Below, piece after piece: positions 35,154 through 48,182 of a stretch of 64,000 nt of DNA. The DNA is from Viscum album (lineage: Eukaryota; Streptophyta; Magnoliopsida; Santalales; Viscaceae): positions 629,918,915 to 629,982,914 of the forward strand of contig OY728123.1 in NCBI GenBank assembly GCA_963277665.1, written 5' to 3'. A model generated the notes under the pieces. The model was not told the DNA's origin and ran no database searches. It saw only the letters and a list, made by a program, of their open reading frames with translations. The first letter of the stretch is position 1; each line of letters begins with the position of its first letter. The position numbers and the translations under genes are program-made.

Positions 35154-36500
35154 GCCTCTATGGAGAAAGACATAGGTAGATTCTATAGTATTTTCTGAGG
35201 GACTAATAGAGAATTATGGGGGAATACCAAGAGTGCTTCCAATGTGTTTTCCAAGGGACCGAGGGAGCGTTTTTGGAGGAAGACTGAGAGAGCTTCCAAT
35301 GCGTTTTCAAAGATTCTTAGGGGGAATTTTGGAGGGAAGAATGTGATCAGATCTAGTATATTTTCAAATTGACTAATAAATAATTGGGGGGGGGGGTCCC
35401 TGATATCTTCTAGCTTTTTTATAATTTCATTACATCTATGAAAACTTGTTTTTGCCTATTTTAGACTTGAAACTTATCGTTCAGTAACATGGTAAAAATT
35501 ACTTATCCATTTTTGATTTTATTTTATTTATGAATGATGTTAGTTCCATTTATGGTATTTTTTCGTGTTCCCATCCCATATTTTTCATTATTTGGTTATA
35601 TAATTCTCTTGTTCCCATGCATTTATTCTTAAAAAACTTTTTCTATAAGTGATATCAACATTGATTATGACCATTTTCCAACACTTTATTATATCATTAT
35701 GATTATCTTTATAGTCAAGTTGATGTCATTGTTTTTGTCTAATTGAGCATGTTTATCCTAGGTGGATTTTTTTCTTGGATCCTTTTTCACTGTGATTTTG
35801 AAATGTGGTTTATTTTTGATTAAAAAATAAAGGGATTTCTAATTAATTTTTTATGTGTACTTTTGTTAAAAGTACGTTGGTATTGAAAAATATGTTTTAC
35901 AACTAGAATTGTTGGTTTAATAGTTAAAATCCATAAATTTATTCATGGTTTTATCCTATTGTAATTTATGCCTCACACATTCCATATACCCATTTTGTTT
36001 ATAAAAAATATATTTTGATGGTCCTTCTTGGTTACAATCATTTCATGGTTTTTAAGTTAGAGGAGATGTGGTCTTAAAGTGTTTAACCCATGAGGAGATA
36101 TTTATGTGTATTTTCAAGTTTGAATGTTATGTGTTAGACCTTATGGTCTCCTTCCTAGGTACTTGGATTTTTAATATTATGAAAGTTGGATTTTATATAT
36201 GTATTTCTGTTCATGGATTTTGATATAGTTGATTATGATATATTATTTTCATCATTTTTATGTTACTTTTCACATTTATTTATATTTTTGGACTCTTATT
36301 GTATGTTTGTGTGGACATCCATGTTTATAGATTGGTTATACAGGTTTTTTAAAGGATAAACCATTACAAAAATGTTTTTTATGATGGCCTAGTGCTTCTC
36401 ATTGGCCGGTGAAGATTAGGAATACACCTAAGGAAATATGGATAAGTGGATCAGGTGGTGGGTCAGGTCGACTTGGGACAATTATTTACAGTTTGATCCA
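35154..36500 (+). other. Unassigned stretch between two chromoviruses
   Basis: The first 230 bp are purine-rich with two loosely repeated segments ('cttccaatgtgttttc' and 'cttccaatgcgttttc', 50-60 bp apart) and end in a run of 11 G (35,386-35,396). The rest is AT-rich with no clear frame. By position it should include the catalytic integrase region of the plus-strand chromovirus that follows, or remains of the G/H element. I could not recognise either with confidence. Confidence 0.35.
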
Positions 36501-36519
36501 TTTACCAGAATATTAGTAT

Positions 36520-37045
36520 TTCTTAGAGTAAATAAAAATTTTATACTCACTATCATAAATGATATATAGTGTTCAAATTTATTGATACAGTTTTCTGATA
36601 AACACCACAATGAAGAATTTTTATGATATTTGGAAAAAATGGAATGATAATAAAACAATATATTGACCATTTAGAGAATATTTATCAGATACATATTATT
36701 TTTTATTGCTTATTACTTCCATCGAATCACTCCCATGTTCATGATGTGTTCTATGTATTTATTTTGAGGTGGTACATATTCAATCCATTAAATGTGTTGA
36801 ACTTAGAGGCCATAACACTAGAGATTTATATTTCTAATTTGTAACAATTAGTAGATATTATTGATCATAGAGAATATGTTTTTAGAAACAAGACCACTCA
36901 CATGGTTAATGTTTTGTGATAAATTAATTAATTCAAGGAAGCTACATAGGAACCCGAAGATGATATGAAGATGATGTATCCTCAGTTTGTTTTAAAAGAG
37001 TAATGAAATTTTCAGGGAAGAAACTCATAATAGGGGAATAAAGTA
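36520..37045 (+). pseudogene. Second chromovirus: integrase tail and chromodomain, plus strand
   Basis: The frame 36,623-36,844 gives MIFGKNGMIIKQYIDHLENI, then LLLPSNHSHVHDVFYVFILR and FNPLNVLNLEAI. This follows the integrase C-terminal GPY/F pattern RFGKKGKLSPRYIGPFEIL...ALPPxLSxVHDVFHVSMLRxY...VLxLE. It continues in a shifted register with DHREYVFRNKTTHMVNVL and, after stops, EPEDDMKMMYPQF, the chromodomain end (family EEATWEPEDDMRxxYPxLF); two Trp codons are stops. Pol ends just upstream of LTR C, fixing that repeat as a 3' LTR. The 5' part of this element is not identified in the window. Confidence 0.85.
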
Positions 37046-37887
37046 ACACCCTATGATGTCATGATATAATTATAATTAATTAATTTTGATATATTAGATA
37101 ATTTTCTCTATACCCAACTCCCAGTTTCAATGAACCATGTTATAGTAATTAAATATTATTATTACATTTTATAGTTATCGCCAAGACATTGGATTAGTGG
37201 GTATTAATAGGACCTAAAAAATTATTGAAAATTAATTTTGATACATGTATAAAATTAATTAACTGTTCAACAATCATTTAAAAATGAAAATAATAGAATT
37301 GGAAATTAAGGAAATGATGTTTTTCTGAAAAACTATTTTTATGCACAAAATTTATTTTTATTATAATATATTAAATTAATCACTACATATGAATTAATTT
37401 TATGGAATTATTCGATAATATAATACGTTAAATATTATAACATTAATTTAATGTTTCCAATTTGACATGAAATGAGATTTAATTCAATCTTATGCTTAAA
37501 AGTTCATTATTTTAAAAACAATTATCATTTCATTTAGAAAGATTTTATTAAAATGAATTTTGTCAAACTATTTAAATTGAATTTTATATAATGTTGTCCA
37601 TAACTGGAATTTTTTTTAATGATTAAAATTTAATTTTTGGTCATAATTCATAATAAATATAGCCAAAATTCAATACATCAGTAATGGTTGAAAAGGGATA
37701 AGGATGGGTGAATCTAAAGAGGTAAGTTTTAATACAAATTTAATTTTATTTAAATCCTACTAATTATGTGGATTTCAACCCACCATTACCTTATATTCAT
37801 TTTTTTCATTGGTTTCACTTTCAATTGCATATAAATTTATTATATTTTAATATTTTAAGTATTTAATTGTTTTCTACCCACCTCACT

Positions 37888-37894
37888 TATAAAT
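37888..37894 (+). promoter_or_regulatory. TATA box of LTR C
   Basis: TATAAAT in the context 'cccacctcacttataaatggg', followed by a C-rich segment (37,905-37,925), as in LTR E. Confidence 0.5.
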
Positions 37895-38240
37895 GGGAAC
37901 CTTATCCTCACTCATTCACACCATTTGATCCATATATTTCCACCAATACCAAATCAAATACCTTCTATACTTTTATATACAAATTGAAGTGGTTATTTTC
38001 TTTTTTAAATACCAACCCAATGGTCCTAAATAAGTGAACAAATTTAGACTTCTTAAATAAAAGGTAATCATCTTCATTGGATCCTTTTATGTTTATTTAT
38101 TATTATGACTACTCAAAATCATCTAAAACGATATTAACTTGATTAAATAATGATTTTTACCATAATAATATGTTTTTTATGATAATGGGATATGCATTTT
38201 ATATCTTATTTCTATAATATGTAAAATGATAATGTTGTTC

Positions 38241-38485
38241 GTGCGTATATGTAGACTACCACCTCCATGAAGTGATGTGATACATTTTTCATATACACTA
38301 CGCATGAATGATAATATGGATGGGTTTACTTAATATATATGATATATATGATATTATAATACTAATTTAGAGATATATATTTATTTATCTTTCTTTCTAT
38401 CTATACATTAAATTATGAAAACAATACGCATGTGTACATATGGAAAACCATCTCCACAAAGAGATGTAATTATTTTTCAAAAATG
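38241..38485 (+). repeat. Subrepeats of LTR C with the conserved hairpin core
   Basis: Two copies, 38,241-38,290 ('gtagactaccacctccatga') and 38,425-38,480 ('ggaaaaccatctccacaaag'), about 185 bp apart, in the same position after the TATA box as in the other LTRs. Confidence 0.6.
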
Positions 38486-40410
38486 CATTATAATGATGGT
38501 TATAAAAGCGTACATAATGAATAAAAAATAGAACCCTGTCATGATTAATTTTTGTTTGAAGATGATGAAACCCTGAATAAGTCTGAAGGATCAGAGCTAT
38601 CGAACCAAAACATAAATGGAGAATGAAATTTTTTTCACCCAAATGTTGATTTAATAATAAAATTGCTAATAAACATTAAATTGGATATTATAAGGGAAAG
38701 TTTTATATTATTAATTTTAAAAATTTGGTTATGGTGTGTATATATTTAATAAGTATAGATTTATTTTACATTATCTTATGTATTTATATAAAGAAATATA
38801 AGACACTTGGAAATAAATTTATGTAACAATTTTAATTATTATTTAGATTTCCTATGTGAAGTTTCTAATTAATAAAATTATATGATCCTTGTAATTTTAC
38901 CACATATAATTTATTGTACTTTGGTTATTTCATTGGTTTTCATTATTTCTTTTCATTCTTCTATATTTGGTATATAATGTAATTAGAATCTTTTTTTGAT
39001 GAAAAAATGTCGTTATTTCATCATTGGTCGACGAACATTATCTTCCATGTCCATGTTCTTGTTTTTTTCAAGAATGTTATTTTTGTTATTAAATGATTAT
39101 ATAAATCCATTTTCAAATATATATAAATTTCTTTTTTAAGAATTAGAATGCATTTTTTGTCATATTTCAGATGAGGTACTTGTTGAATTTTTACTAATTG
39201 TGAAAACAATATTTGTTTTAATGTTTAATTGAAAGAAACATTTTCACACATTAGTAAAAAAATTTTGATTTAAGATTATCCTTGTGATTTTTATGTAAAA
39301 TATTTTTCTCAATATTCTAGAAATTTTTATTTTTGTTGATACCAATGAAAACTAAAATTTACATTATTTTAAAATATATTTTTAAATGGTATATTAATGG
39401 CATTATTCATCTTTATCAATATATATAGATGATTGTTATGCTTCATTTGGTATTTGATATAATGATACCACCATTTTTATTTCCCAAGATGTATTTTGAT
39501 TAATGGATGATGAATTTTTTTGAAACCCATTTTTTTCATGCATTACACTATGATGAATTGTTGAATGTTTTTATGATATTCTTGAACACATATATATATG
39601 GTTTTCATCATGTGAAGGGTTATTAAATTAAATACCCATAATGAAATGGGTAATGATTAAAATATCATGAGATAACATGGAATAAAGGGTGGAGCGAAAC
39701 TAGTTCTTTAAAGGTCTCTATCCACTATGATAGTATTGGAAGTGAACCTTGACTAAGAAAATGATTGAATAGGGGAGTGAACCCAGAAAAACTATGATAT
39801 TCTTGAATATAATCTTTGACTAAGTAAATGGTTTCTTGTACTAATTTTTATTCAATTTTTTTAGTTATGCTAATTTTATTTTATGATTGGTTATGATTTA
39901 TTATTTATAATACCTCACTCTTATGACTCATGTCTTTCAAAATTCTATATCTTTATACTATGACACAAGATTTATGATCTATCATTTATTGGGATGAATT
40001 TTGGATTTTATGATTATGATATCATACCCCTATTCTTATTTTATACTTATATATGAACAAAGAATGATATCTCCCATGTTTACCCTTACCAAGAATCTTA
40101 TCTAACCATTCCTTATGTTTCTATTTTTTCCCAGGTTATGAAGAAAGGTTTAAATTTTAAAATGCCTATGAAGGATACTCTATTAGAAGAACATTATGGT
40201 ATATGTTAAAGTAATTTTGTAAAGTAAGTTGACTATGTATTTGGTATAAAAAGCAATTAAAACTTTAAAGTCAGGAGACATGTATTTTTGAAAAATTTAA
40301 TGAATATTTATCTGAAATGATGAAATAATTAATTATGTTATACATGATTTTCCTCTTAAAAATCCCTCATGGAGATATATCAGTGTTTTTAATTTTTTTT
40401 GTTGATAATG

Positions 40411-41289
40411 ATCTAGGATGGAGAAGACTTCTATAAGATCAATGTTTCCCTACTGGGTGATGGGATGAAGCTATATAGGAATGAGGGGGATCAAGGTATG
40501 GAATATATGGAAGGTGTTTAGAAAATTTCACATGTATAGTGGTGATTTTTACAAGTGTTTTCTAAATTTTTGATCTCTAAAATTCAGATGAATGTGGAAT
40601 TTTATTTTGAAAAAAATGAAAGATTATTTCAGAAGTGAAAAATTTATGTGAACAACTATTAATGTTTCCTGATAAGGAATATTTGAGGATGCCTATACAA
40701 AATATAGAAAATGAATGTTTTTAATGATTGTTGTATAGTTTTATGAAATTTTTATTTTTAATAATAAGATAGAGTTTTATTAACATGGTTAATGCATATG
40801 ATTGTTTCATAATTGAAGTGAGTTGTTCACTAAAGGCTATGTGAAAACCATGATGTTTTATTGAATCTGTAAAGTTATGAACAAATTTGGATGCGAGTGA
40901 GAACGTTTTTTGATGGTAGATAATTCTTATAAATAGGAAACTAAACCCTCATTTGAAGTATATGAACATTAGAGAATATCAGGGCCCTAAGGTCACATTA
41001 GAGACTTTCAAAGGCACTTCTTCTCTAAAAAAGATAAATGTACAACAGTTCTATAAGGAAATCCGATTTTATTATACATTCCCTAGTAAATTTCAAGAAA
41101 GCCTCTGAATTATAATGAACTTTGGGGTTTTTATGATCTACTAAAATGTTGTGTTAATTTTAGGAATGTTGTACTTCTCAATTAATGTATTTATGATCAA
41201 AAATAGTATTTAGTATTCAAATATTTTCAATTGAGTATATTTCAGCTATAACATGTTTAGATTTTAGGAACATAAAATTCAAAACCAAA
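40411..41289. other. Unassigned AT-rich sequence between LTR C and the copia element
   Basis: No frame, RNA gene or named repeat was recognised in either strand. Confidence 0.4.
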
Positions 41290-42500
41290 ATAAGTAAAAG
41301 TGCACGAAGAAGACATTTTTAAAGTCTCATTCTACATTGGAGTATCAAACAACTAGTACAGAAGAACCGACTATCTTGTGTAAGTGGATAGATGGTCCAC
41401 ATTCACAAGAGGTTTGCTGGAAACCTAGTGGAGTGTCACCTAATAGTTGGTGAAATTTTACATAAGAATAATAGTCGTAAAAATCCCACTATTGACTCGT
41501 TGTGGCTCAAATAGTATTAAGTCTTTTATGGATAGAATATTAGAGTGAATGAGTTGAACATCAACTACTTAATTGTAGGCAACAACTACCTGGTAGAATC
41601 AAGACATTCAGTATGAGGAAACATTTAATAGTTTAAACAATGAATTGATATATAATTCTGTAGATAGATAAGGTTAAGTTATTATAGAATATTATTGGAT
41701 CTATTAGATCCTATAAATAGATCCCTTGGAAGAATATAAAAATATATCAACACAATTTTCAATAATAATTCTCTACGATCATCATATCCCTCTCGGAAAC
41801 ACTAATGACCTTAACTTGAAAAAAATTATGAATCCTTTGTAAATTATTATGACATCTTATATATTATTCCTTATACCTCATTATGTAATTTATTATTCCG
41901 TTTTAGATAATGACCAATATACCAAGGTATTATTATTAAATAATCCAATCAATTATTCCATCTTTCAATTTTTTTTTCAAAAATATTAAATGTGATGTAT
42001 TTACATTTCATTACAAAATTTCTAAAAGGAATTAGTTTTTTTTCTTTATTGGTTTCTAGATACAAATATTAAAAATATATGGTCAATGGTAATTATATTT
42101 TCCTACAATAACCAATTAAAAAAACATGAGTGTTGATATCTTGGCTACTATTAAATCTAAGGAATAATAATTTGAACCACCAATCCATTGAGGTGGGAGA
42201 CGTAGGGGCTATAATTGAGTTATTATAGAAAATATTTATCAAAATTTTTACATTATTTAGTTTTTTCATATTATATTTTTTAATCAAAATAATTCAATTA
42301 ATTGATTAATAATTTAAGACTTCAATCACCAAATCAATTAAAGAATTTGGGGGTTTTATAATTCTTTTATGTAAATCCAAAATCCCCCCCCCCCAACTTC
42401 AAAAATAATATTATGGGTTTCTCATGGGTGAAATTATCTTATGAAGCCGAAATTTTATCTCAAGAGGAAATTGGAAATGTGAAAAACTTTCTTATACATG
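41290..42500 (+). repeat. 5' LTR of the copia element
   Basis: Matches 58,290-59,400: 'gaaacctagtggagtgtcacctaatagttggtgaa' (41,420-41,455) with 'gatacctgatggaatatcacaaaataggtgaa' (58,454-58,486), the TATA regions, and 'cattgaggtgggagacgtaggggc' (42,184-42,210) with 'cattgagttgtgagacataagggt' (58,867-58,891), both followed by a 'cattattta' segment. A run of 11 C lies at 42,384-42,394. Edges are approximate. Confidence 0.6.
41712..41720 (+). promoter_or_regulatory. TATA box of the copia 5' LTR
   Basis: TATAAATAG about 420 bp into the LTR. The counterpart in the 3' LTR is TATAAAAG at 58,563-58,570. Confidence 0.5.
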
Positions 42501-44599
42501 TATTTTTCAAAAATTATATTATAATTATTCATCTATGTAGATTATAAAAAAGGAATAATTTGAAAAGAAAAGTTATAACAATAGAAATAAAATTTTTCAA
42601 ATAATAACTATGAAATTCTAAAGGTTTTAAAAATGATAAAATAAAAAAATATAGATTAAATTCTAAAACGTATTTTTTTTATAAATATAATTTTAAGAAT
42701 GTTATAATTAAATTAAATAAAAAACCCTAATAAAACTGATATTATTTTCAAACTAAATTAAATATCTATCACACAAAAGTCATTAATTTTTAAATGAAGA
42801 AGGAATAAATCTAAATAGTACTTTTAACCAATTAAATACCCATTTTAGGGTTATATATACATTAAAAAAACTAAAAGTTTTTTGGTATAAGGAATGAAAT
42901 AAGAGCCACATAAAATAAGAAAACACTTAAGAATTTATTTTCCTCACATAATCATTAATAAATTTTAGTATAAAGGAATAAATATAATGAGTGAAATACA
43001 GGAATGACATAAAGAATTAGTTTTTATCTAAATGTTACCCCATGGACTTTATAATGTCAAACAGTCAATTTCCCTTGAATATTTTCATGGTTTTAGTGAA
43101 ATGTTGGGTTCATATTTTACAAACAATTATTGACATTGAATTTTTTTTAAAATAATGAAACAAAATATAATTTTCATCCAACTCGAAGTACAAATTTCTA
43201 TTAACCTCTAGGAGACCTATATCAAATAATTAACACAAAAAAATAGGCACTATGTTTGGATGAGTGATTTTAATAATTACAAAAAAGATAAATAAATATT
43301 TCAATAACTTAAAAATAAATAATGAAAGATAATGAAGTAGTAAAGGTTTAATATGGACCATGAATTTAATTTCATAATGAATTTGGATACATATATTATG
43401 ATTTTAATTATATTTAAAATGTTTATAGCCAAAGATATTTGTACAATATTCATCAATGATTTTACTAATAATGTATTATTTCAAAGGGGGAAATAAAAAT
43501 AATGTGCTGAATTAAATCCATAATTTAATAGTGATTAACTACCTAAAAGTTTCATCAGAATATTTAAACTTAATAAAAATGTTGAACCAATTAAGTTGAA
43601 GGTGAGTAACAACTAATTTTAAAAAAATTAAAAGGATTCTGATGGGATTTTCATTAAAGGTTAGTTCAGTTCATTAATGAAGTTACTCCCCCAAAACATT
43701 AAAACCCATATTGTTCCTCAAAGAGGAAATAAAGTTGAATGAAAAAAGTTGACATTTAAGTTCAGTTTTTTTTGTAATTTAACAATACAATAAAATGTTT
43801 TATGGCTCAAAGTAATGTTCATTAAAATTTTGGGAATGCTTTTCAAATCATTTCACAAAATAATTTTTTTTTCTGTATATGAATTTACTTCATTTGTTAG
43901 AAATTACAAAATTTTCAAAAAACTACTAGAATTTATAATTTTTATCAATTTTATAAGTAGAAAAGATCATTTTCAAAAAAAATATTTTTTTATCTCAACA
44001 GAAAAAAGTTCAATGTTCTATGAAAGATCTTTGAATTCTCAAAATAATTTCAAAAACAAAGAAAACGATAATCAAAACCCGAAGAAAATTACATAAAAAA
44101 AACTTAAATAGAATTTCAAAGTAATAATGGACTTTCTAAAAAACTTAATTTTTTTGAAATATTAAGAAATGAATAATAGTAATTAATACAATAAGAAGAA
44201 AAAAACTACCCTCGTAAAATAATCATAACTCATTTTAGATTATTTAAAATTACATCATATTTAAACCATGAGTGAAATATCCTGGATAAAAATTTATAAC
44301 TCTTATAGGATGAAACATTCAACATTAGATATTGTATAATAGAGATTTAGAAAGAAAATAACCAGATAAATTTTTTTGGGAGGTGAATAAATTAATATCA
44401 GGCATATTTCTCTTAGATATAGTAAAAAATAATTGATGATTCAACTATAGTAGCTTTGTGGAACCTCAAATTCAAAAAACCAAATAGAAAAACATTTAAA
44501 AAATCTATAACACTTGAGAAAATAGAAATATTTTTAGTGAAAGATATGAAAATTATGAACAAGGAAGAAATAAAAAAATATTTTTATTTAAATGGAAAT
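42501..44599. other. Unassigned AT-rich interior between the copia LTR and the Tat/Athila pol
   Basis: It should contain copia leader or gag and the 3' end and LTR of the antisense Tat/Athila element. A 93-codon plus-strand frame (43,815-44,096) faintly recalls copia gag, but the composition is too skewed for a safe call. No LTR boundary of the nested element could be fixed. Confidence 0.3.
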
Positions 44600-44689
44600 A
44601 AGAAAAAACAATTGGGAGAATGTGATGACTCCCATGAAGCACTGAGTTTAATTCCTTTAGTTATACTTATTTATTTGTCATATTTCTAT

Positions 44690-45900
44690 AATGGAGATGT
44701 TAGACAAGACCGTTGATTTGTTCTTAATTTAATGATTAACTCTATAAACCTTGATAAATAATGGTATAGTTTCCTTTACAATTATATCAAAGTCACCATT
44801 CAGAAGTTATCTTCAGATAGTAAATTTTTCAAACCATTTGGTTTTGAGATTCCCTAGAAAAAGTTTCAATCTGGAATCAAAAATTAAGACCCTATCACCA
44901 ACCATAAAGTGCATATTTTGAATAATGGAATAAATAAAATATTTTTATTTAACTTTATAAATACCATAATTCTCATAATACTAAATTTTAATTTCTTTTA
45001 TCTCACTTAAATCTAATTATATCCTCTCTCTAGCAGACTTGAAATCATAATTGAGGGATTTCAATACCCAATATGATTTCATATCGAGATCTACTAGAAA
45101 ATTACATTTATAAACAAAGTTATGTTTTTTAGAATACATCCCTATGGGATTTTTATAATTAGTCATGTAGACCCATATTGCCTCATCTTGCATTATATAC
45201 CAATCATTTAGTGAACTATTCATAGTTTTCTCTAAAATATATTTCAATTACCTATTTTATATCTTGGCCTTCCCATTGGATTGGGGGTGGTATTTTCTGC
45301 TTGTTTTAGGAATACCACCCTATTGTTGAACTGATGATCCATATATAATTATCTTAAAATATTTTCCATTATCATTGATAAAATATTTTAGCACACTGAA
45401 TCTGGAGAGAATATTATTCTTGTGGAAACTCACAACACTGCTGGAATGATTTTTCTAATCTGTGATTGACTTACCCATATGGAGAAGTAGTATACACAAA
45501 TAAGGATGTACTAATTCCCATTTGAATATGGTGATGGTATCATTATATATAACAACCAAATATAAAAAATTTAATCCTCTAGGATCCCGTTTGGCTAAAA
45601 CCTTTATTTACTAGCCACATTCTCCAACCATTGATATTTATCAAATATTATAACAATAATTATTTCATCATTTATCATGATAATCCAGTAAAATTCATAT
45701 TTAAGTAACTTATGGGAAGTCGTCTCTCCTCCATGTTTTCCACCCCATGAAGATGCATGGAAGCTTAATAAAAATGGAAAAATTTCTTCCTCAACAATAC
45801 ACCTCCTGAATATGCCATCAGTATACCTTTGAAATAAAGAGTTCCTACCAAAAGTTTTACTTAATATCTTCATAGACATTTTTGTATTTGATTTCATTTA
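44690..45900 (-). pseudogene. Tat/Athila integrase, decayed
   Basis: The frame 45,897-45,604 reads GIFRRCIVEEEIFPFLLSFH, then GGKHGGETTSHKLLKYEFYW, the HHCC zinc-binding region of this lineage (family IIRRCVPEEE...GGHFGxxKTxxKVLQxGFYWPT), with the first His-containing part altered. The frame 45,247-45,017 gives YKNPIGMYSKKHNFVYKCNF and MKSYWVLKSLNYDFKSARER (family KTPIGMSPFxLVYGKxCHLPVELEHxAYWAxKxLNFDxxxAGExR). Further down come GDRVLIFDSRLKLFLGNLKT and, near the end, KNKSTVLSNIS, as in the C-terminal region. The catalytic core (46-45.3 kb) is unreadable. Confidence 0.85.
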
Positions 45901-46064
45901 ATATATTTTGGAATAATACCCACAACTATGAAGTTGAATAAATCTACAATCCAATAATATATTTTAAAATAAAAATAAAAATTATTCCTCAAGAAATGAT
46001 TTATTGATCTCTTAGGGATCACTGGTTTGAAATGTGGTAATAGGTAAGCATGAAAAATGGATAG

Positions 46065-46337
46065 CTACCTCAATTTCTTCCTCTTTGTTGTCTTTTTTTT
46101 CCAAATAAACTCTTGAAACAAATAATTCCCCTTTATAAGTATAAATTTTGATTCATTCTTAGTGAAGAGATATTTTAGAGCAGAATGATAAAGGAACATT
46201 ATTAATTTCAATCCTATGATATATTGTGTTAAATTGTCCATGGGAAACATGCCAGTAGTCACCTCCTTGTAAATATTAGAATAATTTTTATAGTAATCAT
46301 ATATAAATTGATTATCATAGTAAATCACAAGTAACAT
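46065..46337 (-). pseudogene. Tat/Athila RNase H, decayed
   Basis: Within this 90-codon frame, LIMFLYHSALKYLFTKNESK and FILIKGNYLFQEFIW follow the family pattern VxVxTDHAALKYLLxKKDAKPRLIRWxLLLQEFDxEI. The conserved TDH is now LYH, so the active site is lost. Confidence 0.75.
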
Positions 46338-46649
46338 TTTCTATTTTTCCCTCAAAATTCCCATACTACCCAATCACTTGCCTAAAAAATAACTTCAAAT
46401 GGTAGTTTCCAGTTATAGGTTGTCATTATTAGTGAATATGTATGCTTTTATATAAACATATTTTATTATTCTTGGAACTTTAAAGTAAAAAATTAAGGTA
46501 TATCCTTGACTAATATTGAGAAAAGTGTCAAAAAAATATAACAAAGTTATTTGATGAATCTGTCATAAATGATGACATATCCTAAGAAAATTCTAATGGA
46601 ATTAACATTTTTAGAAAATAGAATCTTTATAATCACTTCAATATTTGTA

Positions 46650-47260
46650 TTTTACACTACAATCTACGTCTTTTAAACATTATGGCCCAATGAAATCCAT
46701 TCGGTAACCTTAAAGTGAAATTTATTTCAATACATGACAATGTTTGTCTCCTTACACCCCTGTAAAGTGGTTTCAAAATTGGCCAAACTTCCTTAAAACG
46801 TTGAACTAATAATAAAAAATTTATCCATGAATAATTCAATAATTTATACAATCATATCATAAAATCCAGTCATTATGCATCTTTACAAGGTTTAATGATA
46901 ACAACATAGGATAAAGGTAATTCTAATATAGGAAAATACCTTGAATTAAAAGGTGAATGTTGACTTTTCTATCTCTTTTAGATATATGAGAATTTGTTTT
47001 TAATCGAAATAGATTTTTATGAAATATAAAAATTCTTTTCAATACCACCTTTCAAGAATTTGATCTATAAATGGAACTTGAAAATAATCTTTTCATGTTG
47101 TATGGTTTACATATCTATAATGAATATAGACTCTATACTTGAAAGCTTTTCTTATTTGAATTTTTTCATTCTTATCATTAGTTATAATCGTGAAAAACCC
47201 TTTATATGGACAACTTTATGAGACTTAACTAGGTATTTTAAGAAACATGAAATATGATTA
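46650..47260 (-). pseudogene. Tat/Athila reverse transcriptase, decayed
   Basis: Around 47,225-47,050 the minus strand reads KGFFTIITNDKNEKIQIRKA, then YRVYIHYRYVNHTT, a stop, KDYFQVPFIDQILERW. This matches the start of the RT domain (family KGGxTVVxNExNELIPTRTVTGWRVCIDYRKLNxATRKDHFPLPFIDQMLERL). The YxDD-bearing part further down is not recognisable. The 46,851-46,657 frame lies in the expected place for the RT thumb but is weak. Confidence 0.75.
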
Positions 47261-47915
47261 TACAATAAAGTGGCTAATTTACTCTCTATTTAATGTTTGA
47301 ATTTAAAATTCATTTGCATTCAAATCCAATTTTTGATCAAGCTAAATTGGTATATTATAAATGAAAAATATGTACTTATTCCCTTAATATTATCTATAGG
47401 ACATCTTAGAAAAGACTTGAGCTTCCTTTGAATATACATTAATCTCACTTCATGAATTGTTTATTAATCATTAGATATTATATCAAGAAATATATAACAT
47501 TACCCCATAAAAGAGTATTTGAGATGATAAAGATGTGGGTTGGCCCCTAAAGTTGGTGTTTTTAGACTACAAGGAAGACACTTGGGCACATTATGTCCAT
47601 GTTTTTTAATATTATAAATAAAATATAAATTTTATATCATGAAAACCTTATCCATATGGTTATATGCATATGATAAATCCTCATAATCAGTTTCGAGTTT
47701 TGGTTTTATGGTTTTTTCTAAATAAAATTGATCATTATTTTCCTAAAATTCACATTCATAAGAATTTATTTTCTCTTCCAATTTACTTGAAAAAGTTCCC
47801 ATTAAAGCTCATATTTTTTCGTGTTACTATTAATTTCATTAATTATGTTTAAAAATTAATCTGCAAAATCATTAAATGTATCTTCATATTCAAGTATCCT
47901 ATCACTAAACCAGTT

Positions 47916-48182
47916 TCAAAATTGCATTGAAGCTTTTAATTTCTCAAAAAAATTGAACTCTTTACTTTGATATCCCAGTATGAAAACAGATTTTCCATTA
48001 GAAACAATTATTATGTCTCCTATAAGGTAATTTAAGGGCCTACCAAGAATTATTAGGACCTTCTTATCACACTCTAAATTAAGTATTGGAGAATTAGTCT
48101 GTAAAAATATTTTTCCTACCACGACTATCATATCATCAACTCTTATTATAGTGTGGCTAATAATGTGGCCTTCCACTTTCAA
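47916..48182 (-). pseudogene. Tat/Athila aspartic protease, C-terminal part
   Basis: An 88-codon frame: VDDMIVVVGKIFLQTNSPIL, then KKVLIILGRPLNYLIGDIII, then VFILGYQSKEFNFFEKLKAS. This closely follows the family pattern VDKFxFPxDFxVLDMEEDxxVPIILGRPFLATxxAxIDVxxGxLxLRVNxExxxFNVFKAM. It carries the ILGRP motif and keeps the frame. The DxG active-site end would be upstream and is not clear. Confidence 0.8.

Larger units (their letters stand above)
37048..40410 (+). repeat. 3' LTR of the second chromovirus (LTR C)
   Basis: Starts TAACACCC after the purine tract 'ataggggaataaag'. 'atcgccaagacattgg' (37,187-37,202) is the complement of a segment of LTR B near 35,010. The 40,090-40,140 pyrimidine tract matches LTRs A, E and F. 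The right edge is only an estimate. Confidence 0.65.

Noticed and set aside
43815..44716. Plus-strand frames (93 and 86 codons) taken at first as copia gag, with an acidic 'DDSHE' motif
   Set aside because: The second frame is antisense to the end of the Tat/Athila integrase and the post-pol sequence, which explain it better. The first has only faint gag likeness in very AT-rich codons.
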